A stretch of 64,000 nt of DNA from Viscum album (lineage: Eukaryota; Streptophyta; Magnoliopsida; Santalales; Viscaceae), in assembly GCA_963277665.1 (NCBI GenBank), contig OY728166.1, forward strand, positions 546,713,219-546,777,218. The letters are read 5' to 3'. The translations under genes and the position numbers were made by a program. The notes under the pieces are model-generated. The model worked only from the letters and a program-made list of their open reading frames with translations, was not told the origin of the DNA and did not search any database. Positions 22,941-35,429 of the stretch are shown in pieces. The stretch's first letter is position 1, and each line of letters begins with the position of its first letter.

Positions 22941-24095
22941 CTCGGGTGCGCCATGGTCGTAGGCCTCTGCTGCCTGGAGCTATGCCTATCTCTGCCCGCC
23001 AGCTCCCTATGGTCGGGGTGGACCTCCTGGTGGTGGTGGTGGTAGAGTCTCAAAGCGTCGCCCACCACCTACTACTCGGCCAGCTCCTCTGCCTCGTCCG
23101 CCTCCTCCCTACGGATCGCCACAGTTGACCCTCTGCCTCTGCCTCGGTGGTCCCTCAACCGTCTGCTTCTCCTCGGTACGGTGGGTCGGGCAATCAAGAG
23201 CCATGTGGCCATGCCCGCCGCACGAGTAGCACTATCTGCCTCTCGAAAGACTGGCTCCGCACTGTGTGCCCCGCACTGCTGAGCCAGTGTCCTGAGGTCG
23301 TCTGCCTGAAGGTATGGTCTGCCTGGACCCCTGAGTCATCCGTCGACAGCCTGCTGCAGAAGACTCTGCTACGTGCCGCCCTGCGGTGGGTCTCGGTGCT
23401 GGTGTAGACTCATCAAGGAAGCTCTCGATCAAAAGGGGCCGCTCCAGTACTCCCGTCTGAGTCGGAATGCTTAGAGAGATCAGCGATTCCCTGATATCGT
23501 GTCTCAATACCTGCACGAAGGTCCGGGCCCGGATGAATGGGTCCTGTACCATGTCGGTCGAGTAGCGCGAGAGATCGGTAAATCTCGCCGAGTACTGAGC
23601 GACCATCATACTGCCCTGCCGTAGCTGAAGAAGCTCCTAAATGCACACCGCACTGAGGGTGGCTGGGAAAAACTCTGAGCGGAAGAGGCTCTCAAAGTCT
23701 GTCCAGAGTAGAGATGAATCATCGTGCACCTGGAGCATCAAGCTCCAACATCGGCCCGCTGCTGCGTGCAGTAGGCTCACAATGAGGATCACCATGAGGT
23801 CTTCTGGTGTCCTCATTAGCCTGAAAACTCATACGACTGCCTCCAGCCAGTCCTCGGCTGCCTGGGGGTCCGTCTCCCCATGAAACCTGGGAGGTCGCTG
23901 GCGCTGAAACTCATGTAGTGCATTGAGGAGACGTGCATCTTCAGTGGCTGGTGCTGGAAGTATCGGTGGCTCGGCGGGTAGTGCTACAGCCAGTGCCACT
24001 GCTGACAAAGGGCCCTACACCGAGGCCTCGTCACTCGGTGGGCTGTCATCACGCTCGACTCTCGGAACCCTAGCTGGCTACTGTCGTGGGGCCAT
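22941..24095 (-). pseudogene. gag: Gag region with CCHC zinc knuckle, element 1
   Basis: Gag forms the virus-like particle and packages the RNA. The core motif FHGETDPQAAEDWLEAVV (about residues 71-88) matches the plant retrotransposon gag pattern F.G..DP..A..WL. A knuckle C-Y-S-C-GGHG-H-MALD-C (C-x2-C-x4-H-x4-C) lies at 23,190-23,231. A proline- and glycine-rich linker leads to the protease. Nine stops fall in this part, three of them in the linker, so it is the most damaged segment. The open piece at 23,232-23,609 (125 residues) includes the SARFTDLSRYS block, which element 2 also has. Confidence 0.88.
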
Positions 24096-24358
24096 CCTGA
24101 AAAGGAAGTAGGTGCGCCACGGTCAGAAAAGTATACCTGGTGAGCTGATACAAAGTAATCACAAAGAGAACTTGAAACACACACGCAATCAATGTTTTCG
24201 TGCATTAAGTCGGAAATCAGAAGTCAGGGTCCTGGTGTATGCATACGTTGGCTGCCGCACCAACACTGGACTCCCTGGACTGATAACCACACTCAATATG
24301 CTAAACACTATTTCTTCACATAGAAAAGATCAGAGTTTGTGGTAGAACCGAACTCCTA

Positions 24359-24366
24359 TGATACCA
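24359..24366 (-). other. Primer binding site for initiator tRNA-Met, element 1
   Basis: On the minus strand, three bases (AAT) after the end of the right LTR, the sequence is TGGTATCA, complementary to the 3' end of initiator tRNA-Met. The match stops after eight bases: the next are TAGGAG rather than GAGC. Element 2 has the same eight bases and the same spacer. Confidence 0.85.
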
Positions 24367-25045
24367 ATTTTTCACGACCCGTCCTCGGGGCCCATGTCGT
24401 GACTACCCCAAGCTCGCCTTCCATAGGTCAGGGGCTGGCGACTAGCACAAAGGCGTAAATCCCGGTAAAATGGGAAGGCATTGCCTTTGTAAAGTAAACA
24501 AGCACCACAGAGTAAGAGAGCGGAAAATTAAACACTAAGTAAAACAGGGTACAACTGTAAGTGCGGAAAAGTAGGTGGTCCAGTATACAAACCCAAAACT
24601 GAAAGTAAAGTACAACTCGAAAGGGAAAACAACAACTGAAATGTAAAAGCTGCTACGCCGAGCTATCCACTAGAAATCCCACCTGAAGGGTGGGTACAGA
24701 TAGCTCCTCTGCTCCTCGGGTCCCGCCGTCCGCTCCGAGCACGTCCCGCCCAGTGGTCCACCTCCAGGTACCGTCCTGCTCTGCGAGCCTCAACCACGAT
24801 CAACGCTATCCGTCGTCTGCAACCAACACAACGTAGTGCGGGCATAGCCTGTGAAGGGGTGAGTATAAGCTACTCAGTAGGGACCCCGAGACCCCCGAAG
24901 GTCTCCCAAAATCCACAAAGGATAAACCTCAAAAGAAAGATACAATCACGAAGTCATAACCGACACTACTTAGGTATATGCCCATACATATACCAAAGTC
25001 ATCAATTCCAATACGCTCCAACCTCCGAGCCAAAGTACAACTCAG

Positions 25046-25140
25046 TCCACACAGGAAAGTATACGTATTCCACACAGGAAAGAAAAATGAAATCCACACA
25101 GGATAGCACAACACAATCCACACAGGAAAGCAACAGGATT
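25046..25140. repeat. 24-bp tandem repeat in element 1 right LTR
   Basis: TCCACACAGGA units start at 25,046, 25,069, 25,093 and 25,117, a period of 23-24 bp, collinear with the left LTR copies. Confidence 0.85.
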
Positions 25141-26395
25141 CAGCTCACACAGGTATACTTCTTCGAATGACGAAAGATGATAACTGATCCATCTAAGTCG
25201 TCGGACCCATGAATGATCAAAAGGTACTAACCCCCGCAAAGACCCACACAGGATCGGGCCCACATAGGACCTGTAGGCGCTGGTTCACACAGGACCGATG
25301 AGCGCAGAACCACACAGGATCGGACCCACACAGGATCGGTAGCACTGATCCACACAGGATTGCTGAGTGTTGTAGTCGACGTCGTCGAATCCACTAAAGA
25401 TCTCTGCATAGTCGTCGTTGCAGTCACAGTAGCAGTCGCAGCCAGCTCTAGGGTTCCCGCACACAGCAAGCTCGTTCGGTAGGGTCCGCTCCACGAGCTG
25501 AGAGGCTGATACATCAACTGTCACAAAGTCCAGAGTTGATATATCCAAAAGTTCTGTATCGTCAACAGGAACTCAACGCAACAGACGGTGCATCGATCGG
25601 ACGCCCGGTCTGAGAGTTATTGGCTTTTTCGTCCGAGGGGCCCGGTTGATTTTTTAAGGCAAAACCAACCCGACCGTAATCCACCTGCGTCCAAACCTCG
25701 GGCAGAGAGTGCCAAAAGATCCCTCTCACTAAGAGAAACTCAACAAAGCTGACGGTACGTCAATCGGACGCCCGTAGCTCAAGATATGAGCGTTTCCGCT
25801 CCGAGGGCCCGGTTGGTTTCGTATACGAACCAACCCAGCATAACTAAAAGTATTCCGAAACTTTGTGTGCGATATACCGAAACATCCGTATCGATCCAAG
25901 GATTGCATCGCCGCTGAAGGCGCATCGTTTTGAAGTCCGTAGCCCGAGTTATGGGCATTTGAATCCAAACCGCTCGGTAACAGGGGTTTCGGGCCCTCGC
26001 CGTCCTGGCTCGAGACCCCCCGGTTGGCCCGAACAGGGTCGACCCACCCTGGACAGGGCTGAACCGGCCCGGCGTGGCCCGGCACGGCCTGGCCTGGCGG
26101 ACCGGCCAGGCGCGCTACCAGCTTGGCCAAAGGGCGAGCTGATTTGAAAATGGGGGGGGGTCGCCTGCCCCCCTTTGTGAAACCGGCCCCCCTCATTATG
26201 GGGGGACGTTTATTTTCTGGCCGGGGGAATAATTCCCCCTGGTTTTCCTCCCTTCCGGCCGGCCGGTTCTTCCTCAACGGGACCGGAAAAGGCCGATCCC
26301 CCTTCCGGCTTCCGACACCGGCGGCCTGGCTGGCCGCCGGTCTTCTCGTTCCGCCGCGGACCCGCTCCGGCTGCGGCGCCTTCGACTTTCTTCGA

Positions 26396-26498
26396 CGCGG
26401 TGCGACGGCATTGCGTCCTTGAATTATTTTACGACGCGGTGCGACGACGCCGCATGTTTCTTGCCGTTTGATCCTGCGCGGTGCGACGGCACCGCGCC
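26396..26498. repeat. Three GC-rich hairpin units in element 1 right LTR
   Basis: Units based on GCGGTGCGACGGCACCGC at about 26,396-26,415, 26,434-26,453 and 26,476-26,498. The last keeps a perfect stem; the first two have decayed arms. One unit present in the left LTR (18,249) is missing here together with its neighbourhood. Confidence 0.72.
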
Positions 26499-27598
26499 AC
26501 ACCCGATTCAGTCCACAATAGAATCAACATAAAAAAAAGTGGAGGGTCGGCCGTGTTCGTGCGGTCCGGCCCCCTCACGTTATTCACTAACAATTAGACA
26601 AATTTCATGAAGAAATAATCACGGGTAAAAATCATGATCATAGAATAATGAAATAAACCCCTACCTCGGTTTCAAGTGCGGAGCACGTCAACAAGCGTCG
26701 CGGAGGTCGGGCTTCGCGGAAACCGAACGTCATTTCCGTTGACGTCGAGGTGCGTCCGAAGAGGTACGTCATTGGAGAAGCTTTGTAAGATGACGGAGAT
26801 AATCCGAGGAGGAAATGGCGTCTCCTTCCGTTGACATGGGAAGAAGATCGAAGATGCGGCGTCGTCGATCTTTGGAAACACACCGGCTACGAAGAAGAGA
26901 GAAGCGGCGTTCTTCGTCGGAGATTAAGTGTTCTTTGTGTTCTTCGTCAAGGTTGAAGAATATGGAGAGAACTTTTCAAAACCTCTCAAGAAGGAAAAGG
27001 AGACCAACCAAAATAAAATAAGCTTAAGGCTTATTTTATTAACACAACTAAACACTTGAATTTCAAAAGTTTGAAATAAAAATAACTCAACTCAATTAAT
27101 AACCTAATTTGTCAAGATTAATTAAAGAGGAGTTATAGGGAGTTTAAAAGGGAGATGAAGTGTTAGGGATCGTGTGGGGCCAACCACACTTAATCCTCTC
27201 AAGGGAGGTTAAGTAGATGTGGGTCCCACCCCTAACTCCCTTTGGGAGGTTATAACCAACTTGGGTAAAAATAAAATGTGTTTCCACATTTTATTTAACT
27301 TTATTTTAAATTCCCAAAACTAACTCCCAACCCGCATAAAACGCAACCTCGAAAAAGGTCACCTTAAGCAAATATCGGTGTTGCGAGTTCATCGGTGACC
27401 TCAGAATTCGATTCCGGGCACCGGTTCAAAAGTTAGAAATCCCCGCTCGTTCGTTCACTGAACGTACCCGAGCCAAACTTCGTAAATTGATTCCGGGCAC
27501 TCCGGGCCTCGGAATCAGGTGCCGTTAGAAACCGCGTTCTTGTAAAATTCCAAAACAAATTAAGAATAAATTTCCCTTGAATTTTACGGGTCTTTACA

Positions 27599-27603
27599 AA
27601 TTA
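27599..27603. repeat. Target site duplication of element 1, right copy (AATTA)
   Basis: AATTA follows the terminal CA of the right LTR and matches 16,188-16,192. A 5-bp duplication is the usual size for plant Ty3/gypsy integration. Confidence 0.9.
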
Positions 27604-30600
27604 ATTTTACAATTATTACATAAATAATATTTTATTATTTAAATGTAATTAAAAACTCAATTTCACCATCAGAATACTTAATTCAATGACACATACTAGA
27701 TTTTTTTTATTACAATAAATATTACATAAGTTATAAAATGTTAAAAAATATTGTTTTGAATTCATCATAGTATTTATATGTATCAATTAATTAACACCAT
27801 TAATATATATTTGGTCATGAAAATTTTATTATATTTCTCAATGTAATAAAAATATTATGAGAAAGATCTAAAATATATGGTATTTTAAAAACCAGTGTTT
27901 TGCATCATCCACCTATTAGCCAATTAATTTTGAAAAAATATTAAAAATCAGTCTAAAGAAAATATAGACATTATAAGTCCGATAATATTTTTGTTTAAAA
28001 ATAAAAATTCTATAATTTAGTAATTTATATTATAAATGTATATTTAGTGGAAAACCATTTCAAATAGAAAAATGGTGATATAGATATTTAATATTCCAAA
28101 TAAAATTTCTTATAAATAACTAATTAAATTAAATTAATAATTTTTATTAATTATGGATATTGAGTTGGTAACCATACCAATACACCAATATTTATTATTA
28201 GGAAAGAAAAGTAAAAAGTGTATTCATGAGGTGTAGTGAACATTCACCAACAAGGTACTTAAATATTAAACATGAGAAGACAAAAATGAATAACAGCAAT
28301 GAATGTAAATGAATCTGGAAGGGAAATTATCATGTCATCATGCTTGAAACAGTTATAGCCCCACCAAAATCTCATTATTTATAGATCATATTCTTGGCCT
28401 GGAATATATAGTCTATATTGATAACTTGATGTTATGTTCTTCTCTTTATTCTCTAAAAAGTTTAACAGTAATCGTAGTGAGCACTGCTTGAATATTTTTT
28501 ATTATAATGAATTTTTCATAATAATATCACTTGTGTAAAAATAATGGAAAACCAGAATATATGGTCATGAAGAACATGATATAAAGATTTATACCAGCAT
28601 CATGGGAAAAAATAATCCAAAAATCCCTAGACATATATATTGACCACAGACATATTTTTAGAGAAAAATGATGTTTATTTGAATATTATTTAACCATTTA
28701 ACATCTAAAACAAAATAGATATTTGTGTTCTCATCAACAGATGAACAAGTAAGTATAATAATCCACCATTTCTATGTAAAATAGCTTGAAAAAAAGAATG
28801 AATGAAAAATTAACTCAACTACATTCATTACCAATCTAATAGATTTCATTAGTAACCCAAGATTCTCTTCTCATTCACATAAACATGTATAATATTTAAA
28901 AATACCAATGAGGGATACATTTCCAAAATTCAAAAATTATAATCCCAATAATTATATAAATTTCAATTTAATAAATGAGCACCTGGTCATTAGTGTTCCT
29001 AAAGCAACAAATTCACAATAAATAAATAAATTAACAACCATCATCAGTATATTATTAGAGAATCAATCTATAAAATATTAATATAAATACATTGACATGT
29101 ATGTGATGAATAAAAAAATACTGAGAACTCTAACCTATGAATTTAACAATATAGTTCAAACATTACCTCTCTACTATAGAAAAATCTATTTTAATCAACT
29201 TATATAAGATCAATAAGAGTGTATTTATCTGATAGAAGGAAATTATGCAAAAAAGATAGCATCAATCAGAAAAAATTAGCATGATATATTGATAAAGAAC
29301 GTCCTTTAAATTAGCATTAGTATTACATTTCTATTATTCCACCATCCAAACAATTTTACACCCTAAATTATTTTAATCTCTAAATTTTCATGTTTTCCTA
29401 GAATTTATTTTAATGAATAAATCTACATCATCCATTGGATTTCATCATTAACTAGATCACGGCTTTATATAGGATTCCTCAATCTGACTAGATTGTTAAT
29501 TATAATTTTGAGAGGATTCACTAGACTTATTGCGGATATACTTGTAATCATCATGTAAGGATTAATCTATCTAATTCTGAATAATGTTCCTTATCCTTCA
29601 CTTATAACCTAAGCATTATGGAAAATGTTACAATAAAATATTGATATCAATAGGAGAGGGATAAGAATTTGAATATGCATCCAGATTATGATTATTATTA
29701 TTTTCTAAAACAACTAAATTAGGGAAAAAAATTTATCCTTTATTAACTCATTTTTAATCCCAAATATAGTTAAAAAGAAGAATTTTACATGTAGAATGAA
29801 ATATGTTTTCAAACATCTCTATGATGTGACCCATTTTAAAGAACCATAAATAGAAGGATAGTAAATTTTTATAAGAATAATCTATTAGAAATCCATAATC
29901 ATTATATGTTCTATCTAAGGTTGAGATATTTTAATGTCCATATCAATTCTAGTGATGGAGGGAATGAAAATATTTTTTTACCGAATATGATATTATAGGG
30001 TTTCTGATATGGACAACAATATATAATAGAGTTAAATGTTTATAAAAACCTTGAAAAAAGGGGAACCCCTAGGAAAATGTGTGAAAATGGCGACTCATGG
30101 TCCCCATTAAAATATGAGGACTAGATATGGGATTTCATTTAACACCCACTAAAGGACCATGATCACATCATCCAATGTTTATAATAATTTTTTTTGATCT
30201 TATATAGAATGTCACATGTGAAGCATTTAGTAGGCCAACACGGAAACATACAAAAAATGAACTTACAAGGTCATTCTAAGGATGGTAAGGGAGGTCCAAC
30301 ACTTAATATTTGTAAATTGGATTGTATTTAGATTTTTAAAAGTGAAATATTAAGCACATCATGTACTTGGGAGAGGTCTCGAGGGTGAGACAAGAGATTA
30401 GTTATAGCCCCAAAATAATCAAGTAATTAAAAGTTTTTTATATACTAGGGGCCCAAATTTAATTTAATCCCAAATATGATGACCATATTCCATTGAAATA
30501 TCTATAGAAACACAACTTCATCAACTTCAAACACTATATAGTTTAAATTATTTTCAATTTATTTCTTATATCAATATTATTCCACTGTTATTTTAATTGA

Positions 30601-31099
30601 TACAAAACCTCTACACTATTTCTATTAAGAACCCACCCTGTAAAGACCATAATAACTTCATGAATATATGAATAAAGTGATACTTAACCCATAGATAAAT
30701 CTTGACCAATATATAACATATAATAGGGAATGTATTTTTTAATATTTTCATATAAAATAACCTAAATATATATCATATATAATGTTAATAATACACGTGA
30801 AAAATTATATTAGATATACGTATTTTAAAAAAAAATTCCATTAACCTTGAGTTCCACTAAACAATGAACTCATAAGAAAAAATAAACAATAAGAATATAA
30901 ATGTAACATTTGGGTGAAGATTTTTGAAATATGAAATGGATTATTAATGATTCATTGTAATATTCAAAAATCAATACTTTTACCAAAAGATGTTTTCATA
31001 ATATTTATGTACTCTAAAACAATATTTTGGATATGAAAAAATATTTTATGGGGGGATTCGTAACATGAAATTAATAACATAAATGTTCCCCTAAAAGAA
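27604..31099. other. AT-rich intergenic sequence, no gene seen
   Basis: No coding block or RNA gene recognised. It may belong to the 3' LTR of element 3 or to older repeats, but no edge was found. Confidence 0.5.
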
Positions 31100-31167
31100 G
31101 TTCATGTAAAAGATTACATTTTGATGGGAAAATAAAATTGATCTTTCCCCAAAAAATGAATTAAATA

Positions 31168-31206
<39 letters not shown>

Positions 31207-33300
31207 GAATATTTATGACATAATTCATAATAATATAATGTATAAGTTAAAAAAGGATAATGTGTTACCAAAGGAAAGCATCAGTGGTTTGGGGTATCGA
31301 TTACCCATTTCCTAAAAGATCTCTACATAAACAATTAAAATCGTGAATAATTAAACTATGTTCATTAAATATATACCATATATCGTTATTCATATATATT
31401 AATTTTTTTAAATACCATTTATTATAATTTTTTATTTGTTATTCACACAGTTTCTCATTATATTGGTTTCTCGTGATTATAAGGTTATTTCCATTTAAAT
31501 TGTATCTATTTTTTGAATATCCCTAATTTTGTTGTAAAATAAGTTATGATTATAAAAAAAATTATTTTTTTAATCTTTATTATTTTATTAGGTCAATAAT
31601 TATAATTATTAAATGGATTTCTTAAAAGTATCAATATTATGAAAGGTTTCATGATAAGATCATTTTGGGGTTAAAGATACTATAATCGTTTATAGTCATA
31701 ATTATATATAAAATGTAATATATTATAATTTAAGAATATCACTAATGTAAAAAATTAATTTCTACATACAAATTACATTTTCATATTTATACTAGCTAGC
31801 TGGTCATGGAAAATAAAAAAAGTCATTCATGGAGGTTGCAGTCAGAATATACATATGGAGATGTTTTTGTTACTCACAATAGTTTGATAGGATGATATAA
31901 AATTAATATTCAGTTATTATAAAAAAATTATTGAATTGAAATAATATTTTTGTTATCAAACCATCATTGATAGAGGGAAATTTATGGGTGTATAAAAACA
32001 ATAAAATATTGGCATATTTTTCGTAGTATCTTTACTATGTATATTCACGTCTGTGTAACTCATTAAGATTTATTATAATTATATTTCATTATAAAAATTT
32101 ATAAAATTCCATGGTATGGTGTTTAGGAGACACTTATGTAGTATTTTGGATGATCTAGTGCATCATAAGTGTTGAGAAATGAGGAGGATGTGGACTACAT
32201 CAATATGTGAGAAATTGGGACTCTTATAAGACCACATTAATTTGCAATATTATCACTCCATTATAAAAAACCAAACGATCGACAAATTTAAATTAGTTCT
32301 TAGGAGAATTATATTATTATATTATTCCTCCAACATCAAATATCAATATTTTTTCACATGTTTCATTATCATTCAATATGTTCAACAAATTTAACATATT
32401 TACCTTGAATTTTATATCTGAGTTTTATCCTTAGAAGATAATTTTAATGAAAACTATTAAAATTGAAATTATATACTAATTGAAATATAATTATTTTAAA
32501 ATTTTAATTTGTTTTATAATATCATTTTTCTTAGAGTTGGTGATTTTATTTTTTTTATTACTGTATATAATTTATAAACCACAATTGTTGAAATCTTATT
32601 TTTATGCATATTGTTTTTTATTGAAATTATTATTGAATTTTATAAATTAAAATGATATTAAAATATTTTTTTAATAAGGTTTATCTTTTTTAATTAAAAT
32701 ACAATAATAAATTTTCCCACGTATGAATTCAATTATTGAAACACAACAAACTTATTTTAGAATATATTACTTGCTTATCTAAAATTTTATTCAAGGGTTT
32801 TTTAAATTGAACATAGTAATATTAAATTATTTATTTTAATTTTTAAATATAGATATATATTTTTTATAATAAATAATTGAACAACTTATATGCCTTAAAA
32901 ATAGATTAAAATAGAAAAATTCATATTTTTTACTATTCATATAAAAATTAAATATTTTAGGGAAATAAAAAAATAATCCATAGATTATTTTCACACGGGA
33001 AATCAAAAAATTAATTCAAATTTATTATAATATACTATTTTAAATGAGAAAACTGAATTTAGAAATAATAGCTCAAATAACATTAAAAATATTATTTTAA
33101 AATTCATATAAATACATGATGTATATATATATTTCTAATATACGAAAAGATAGATTTTCATACCAATTTTAATTTTATAAAAATATTGTGGTATGATTTA
33201 ATTATAAGGTGATATTATATATTATCATCTATGTTTACTTTTATGAAAAATTTATACATTCAGAAGGGAAATTTCTATATATTAATACAAGGATATTATA
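31100..33300 (-). repeat. Probable 3' LTR segment of element 3
   Basis: In element orientation the tract begins at 33,300 with TATAATATCC right after a purine-rich stretch (GATGGGTGAA) that follows the chromodomain fossil, as a TGTAA-type LTR start would. Blocks here recur about 21.0 kb further right: 31,155 with 52,155, 31,801-31,860 with 52,801-52,860, and 32,600-32,670 with 53,597-53,665. The left edge was not found. Confidence 0.45.
31171..31207. repeat. (AT)n microsatellite
   Basis: A run of alternating A and T, broken once near each end. Confidence 0.9.
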
Positions 33301-33335
33301 TTCACCCATCATTAAGAAATTACCCCCTAGAAATT

Positions 33336-33542
33336 TCATTCCATACATAAAGGATAAAATAATTTATAGTAATTGTGTTTCACATTCTCATCAGTCACCC
33401 ATGTTATCTCATCAAAATTATTATCTCTCAAATTTTCATTGGCATGGTGAGTTATTTTTCTCTGTATAACATAGTCATTATGGTATAAGGAATTTATTAA
33501 CAATACCACTTTAGAGAGACCATTATCCATAAGTACCACCAA
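33336..33542 (-). pseudogene. Decayed chromodomain, element 3
   Basis: A 68-codon open stretch on the minus strand ends with NNFDEITWVTDENVKHNYYK then LFYP. This lines up with the chromodomain end seen in element 1 (a T-W-E block, then YPHLF) and in the family (VEEATWE.E..M...YP.LF). By itself the stretch would look like a small unknown ORF; its place after the integrase fossil explains it. It is a remnant and probably not expressed. Confidence 0.65.
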
Positions 33543-33999
33543 TGGATTTAGAACAAGTGGGTTATCTACTATGATGTTCCTAAAAATATATACATAGAAA
33601 ACACCATGGATTTTTCATAGGTTCAAAGAAAGTGATTGTTGATATGCTAGGACTCTGACATGATTAAAGATCTTAAAGTGGTCTGTAAGCTTGTGAATTA
33701 ACTTTCCATTCATTCTAAACCATATAACACTCATCAAGAAAGATATATATAGAAATTTTTTACCACAAACATAAATATATATGTCTCTTTAGTGATTATA
33801 ATCCTAAAAATCATCTTGAAATTGAGACATTATAATGTGTTACTAAATAGTCTTTACATTTTATAAAATCCAACTAACAATTTCTATTTATGAAAACTAT
33901 CAGTCACCATATTAATCCTAGAATGTACATGTTCTATATCACTACCCATGTATGGATTTATAGGGGGATTTTTATTTTCTTGATTAGAAAACATTTTTA

Positions 34000-34535
34000 T
34001 ATGATAAGTTGAGTAGTAGACTATATTGATCATAATCTCTCATAAAGTCTATAGAAGAATCTATAATCATATCATCATGTTTCTTGAGTATTATTTCAAA
34101 TTAGATATCAAAAATTAGAGGATAGGCCTTACTGTATTTCAACTCTCTATGTATAGCATGATAAATACTCTTCGATAACATTTAGGTAATCCTTATATCC
34201 CAATATGATATTATTGATAGTGGGGTTCTATGATTCCTTACCACCTGAATAATGTGTATCATTGCATGTTAATCAAGTGTAATGTACTATTTAATTTAAA
34301 AAATTGATTGTTTATTATATGATGTAAAACTCATACCCATATATTAATGTTCTTTTTTGATGTATTTATATTTACCAGGATAAATTCCGTATTTTTTATT
34401 CCACTTTTCCATATAGGTTTAGAAAATGGTTGATCACCCCATTACGTTTTGGCCTTTTTTCCTTCACTTGTCACCATATTTGGTACATTGAGGTATATTA
34501 CTCAATATATTTATAAATATTTTGGCACTAAGTGT
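34000..34535 (-). pseudogene. Decayed integrase, element 3
   Basis: Minus-strand reading gives H-L-V-P-K-Y near 34,530 (family H.GS.KMY), PIWKSGIKNTEFI near 34,410 (family P.WKWE...DFV), then I-W-V, PLSIISYWDIRIT near 34,210 (family VP.SIISDRD.RFT), KYSKAY and SIDFMRDYDQYSLLLNLSYK near 34,030 (family DF..SWD.YLPLVEFSYN). Frame changes and stops occur between blocks. The second catalytic aspartate survives in YWD; the others are lost or unclear. Confidence 0.75.
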
Positions 34536-34974
34536 TTTTTATGATATATATATAGGTATACATATATATCTTCTAAATTCTTGGGATGACAGGGACTTTT
34601 TTTCATAAGTATGATTCAATAACTTCTTCATTATCATCATCTAAGATGATACTCATAGTTACTTCCCATATATCACCTCTAATTCTTCTACTATAATAAA
34701 TTATATGTATTTTTACATCCCATCCACATATACATTTCTTTTTATCCCAAAATCATTAATTTTTAGGTTTCAGAGTTAAATCTAGAAGGTAAATTTGACT
34801 AATAATTTGAAAAATTTATTGATTTGATAACTCATTTATAAATCCCACGTCGATCCTTTACATGTCTACTCAGATTGGATCTTTTTTAATTCCTATAATA
34901 TATGTCATTTTAGGTTCCTTTATTCTTATCAAATATACTACATTAATAAATTTTAAATGATAATTGTGGATTTA

Positions 34975-35140
34975 GAAATAATAATAATTAATCATCTCTA
35001 AACATCTTCATTGAAACATGATGAATTGGTTCATTGAGAATATATATTTTATGCTTAGTGGCTCATATATATTTCAAATCTCTCACCATATAGATAAGGA
35101 CACTAAATATTTAATGGGAAAATTATTATATCCTTCTCCA
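34975..35140 (-). pseudogene. Decayed RNase H, element 3
   Basis: The minus strand near 35,064 reads EPLSIKYIFSMNQFIMFQ then RCLEMINYYY after a stop. The family block is DHKSLKYIF.QKELN.RQRRWLEL..DYD. The match is residue by residue over about 30 codons. A VLIYM-type stretch just upstream fits VFALKIWRHYL. Confidence 0.75.
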
Positions 35141-35429
35141 GTTCACAAATTGTATAATTTTATTCAAGAACATTCAATATTCATGAGGCATATGATATTA
35201 GTACCAAAATCTGCATGAGTACACAACCCTGTATATTCATTGATGACTTAATAAAAAAAAATTATATCCCAATATGATTGTCATGTTAGAAAATTTGTTT
35301 CAGTATATTATTATTAATATGTCATAAGGATTTTTCACACTCAGAAATAATTATACTACACTTCCTTTTGAGTTATCCTGGATAGCGTGTTTTCTAGTGG
35401 TGATAAATTCCTCAACAAATTCTTATAAT

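Larger units (their letters stand above)
19578..24095 (-). pseudogene. Element 1 gag-pol polyprotein, broken by 16 stops
   Basis: A single frame of 1,505 codons runs from ATG at 24,095 to the first stop past the chromodomain at 19,578. Every recognisable domain lies in this one frame: gag core (about residues 71-90), CCHC knuckle (289-302), protease (DTGA at 403-406), RT (FIDD near 735), RNase H, integrase (about 1008-1347) and chromodomain (about 1390-1505). Gag and pol are therefore fused with no frameshift site. Sixteen premature stops interrupt it; the lowest coordinates of the stop triplets are 24078, 24015, 23829, 23637, 23232, 23109, 23007, 22986, 22980, 21912, 21528, 21516, 21414, 21213, 21207 and 20055. 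Thirteen are TAG, three TGA, none TAA. The start was chosen because element 2 has a matching ATG followed by a similar sequence. Confidence 0.9.
16193..27598 (-). mobile_element. Element 1: full-length Ty3/gypsy chromovirus (Tekay/Del-like)
   Basis: An 11,406-bp LTR retrotransposon transcribed from right to left. It has two LTRs (3,345 and 3,229 bp), a 5-bp target duplication, a primer site for initiator tRNA-Met next to the right LTR, and one gag-pol frame with a C-terminal chromodomain. Domain order is gag, protease, RT, RNase H, integrase, chromodomain. Comparing the first 170 or so LTR bases by eye gives about 17 mismatches, many of them C/T or G/A, so the insertion is not recent. The polyprotein frame has 16 premature stops and no net frameshift, so this copy cannot make a complete polyprotein. 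The Tekay/Del assignment is inferred from the chromodomain and the long LTRs. Confidence 0.95.
24370..27598 (-). repeat. Element 1 right LTR (5' LTR, would carry the active promoter)
   Basis: It aligns along its length with the left LTR, with small indels (3,229 against 3,345 bp). The outer end GGGTCTTTACA is intact; the inner end has TT where TG is expected. It contains the 24-bp tandem units (from 25,046), the CCACACAGGATC block (about 25,245-25,410), the GC island (about 25,980-26,580) with three hairpin units, and the AT-rich outer part with the short palindrome-like CCTCTCAAGGGAGG. I could not fix a TATA box or start site. Confidence 0.95.
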
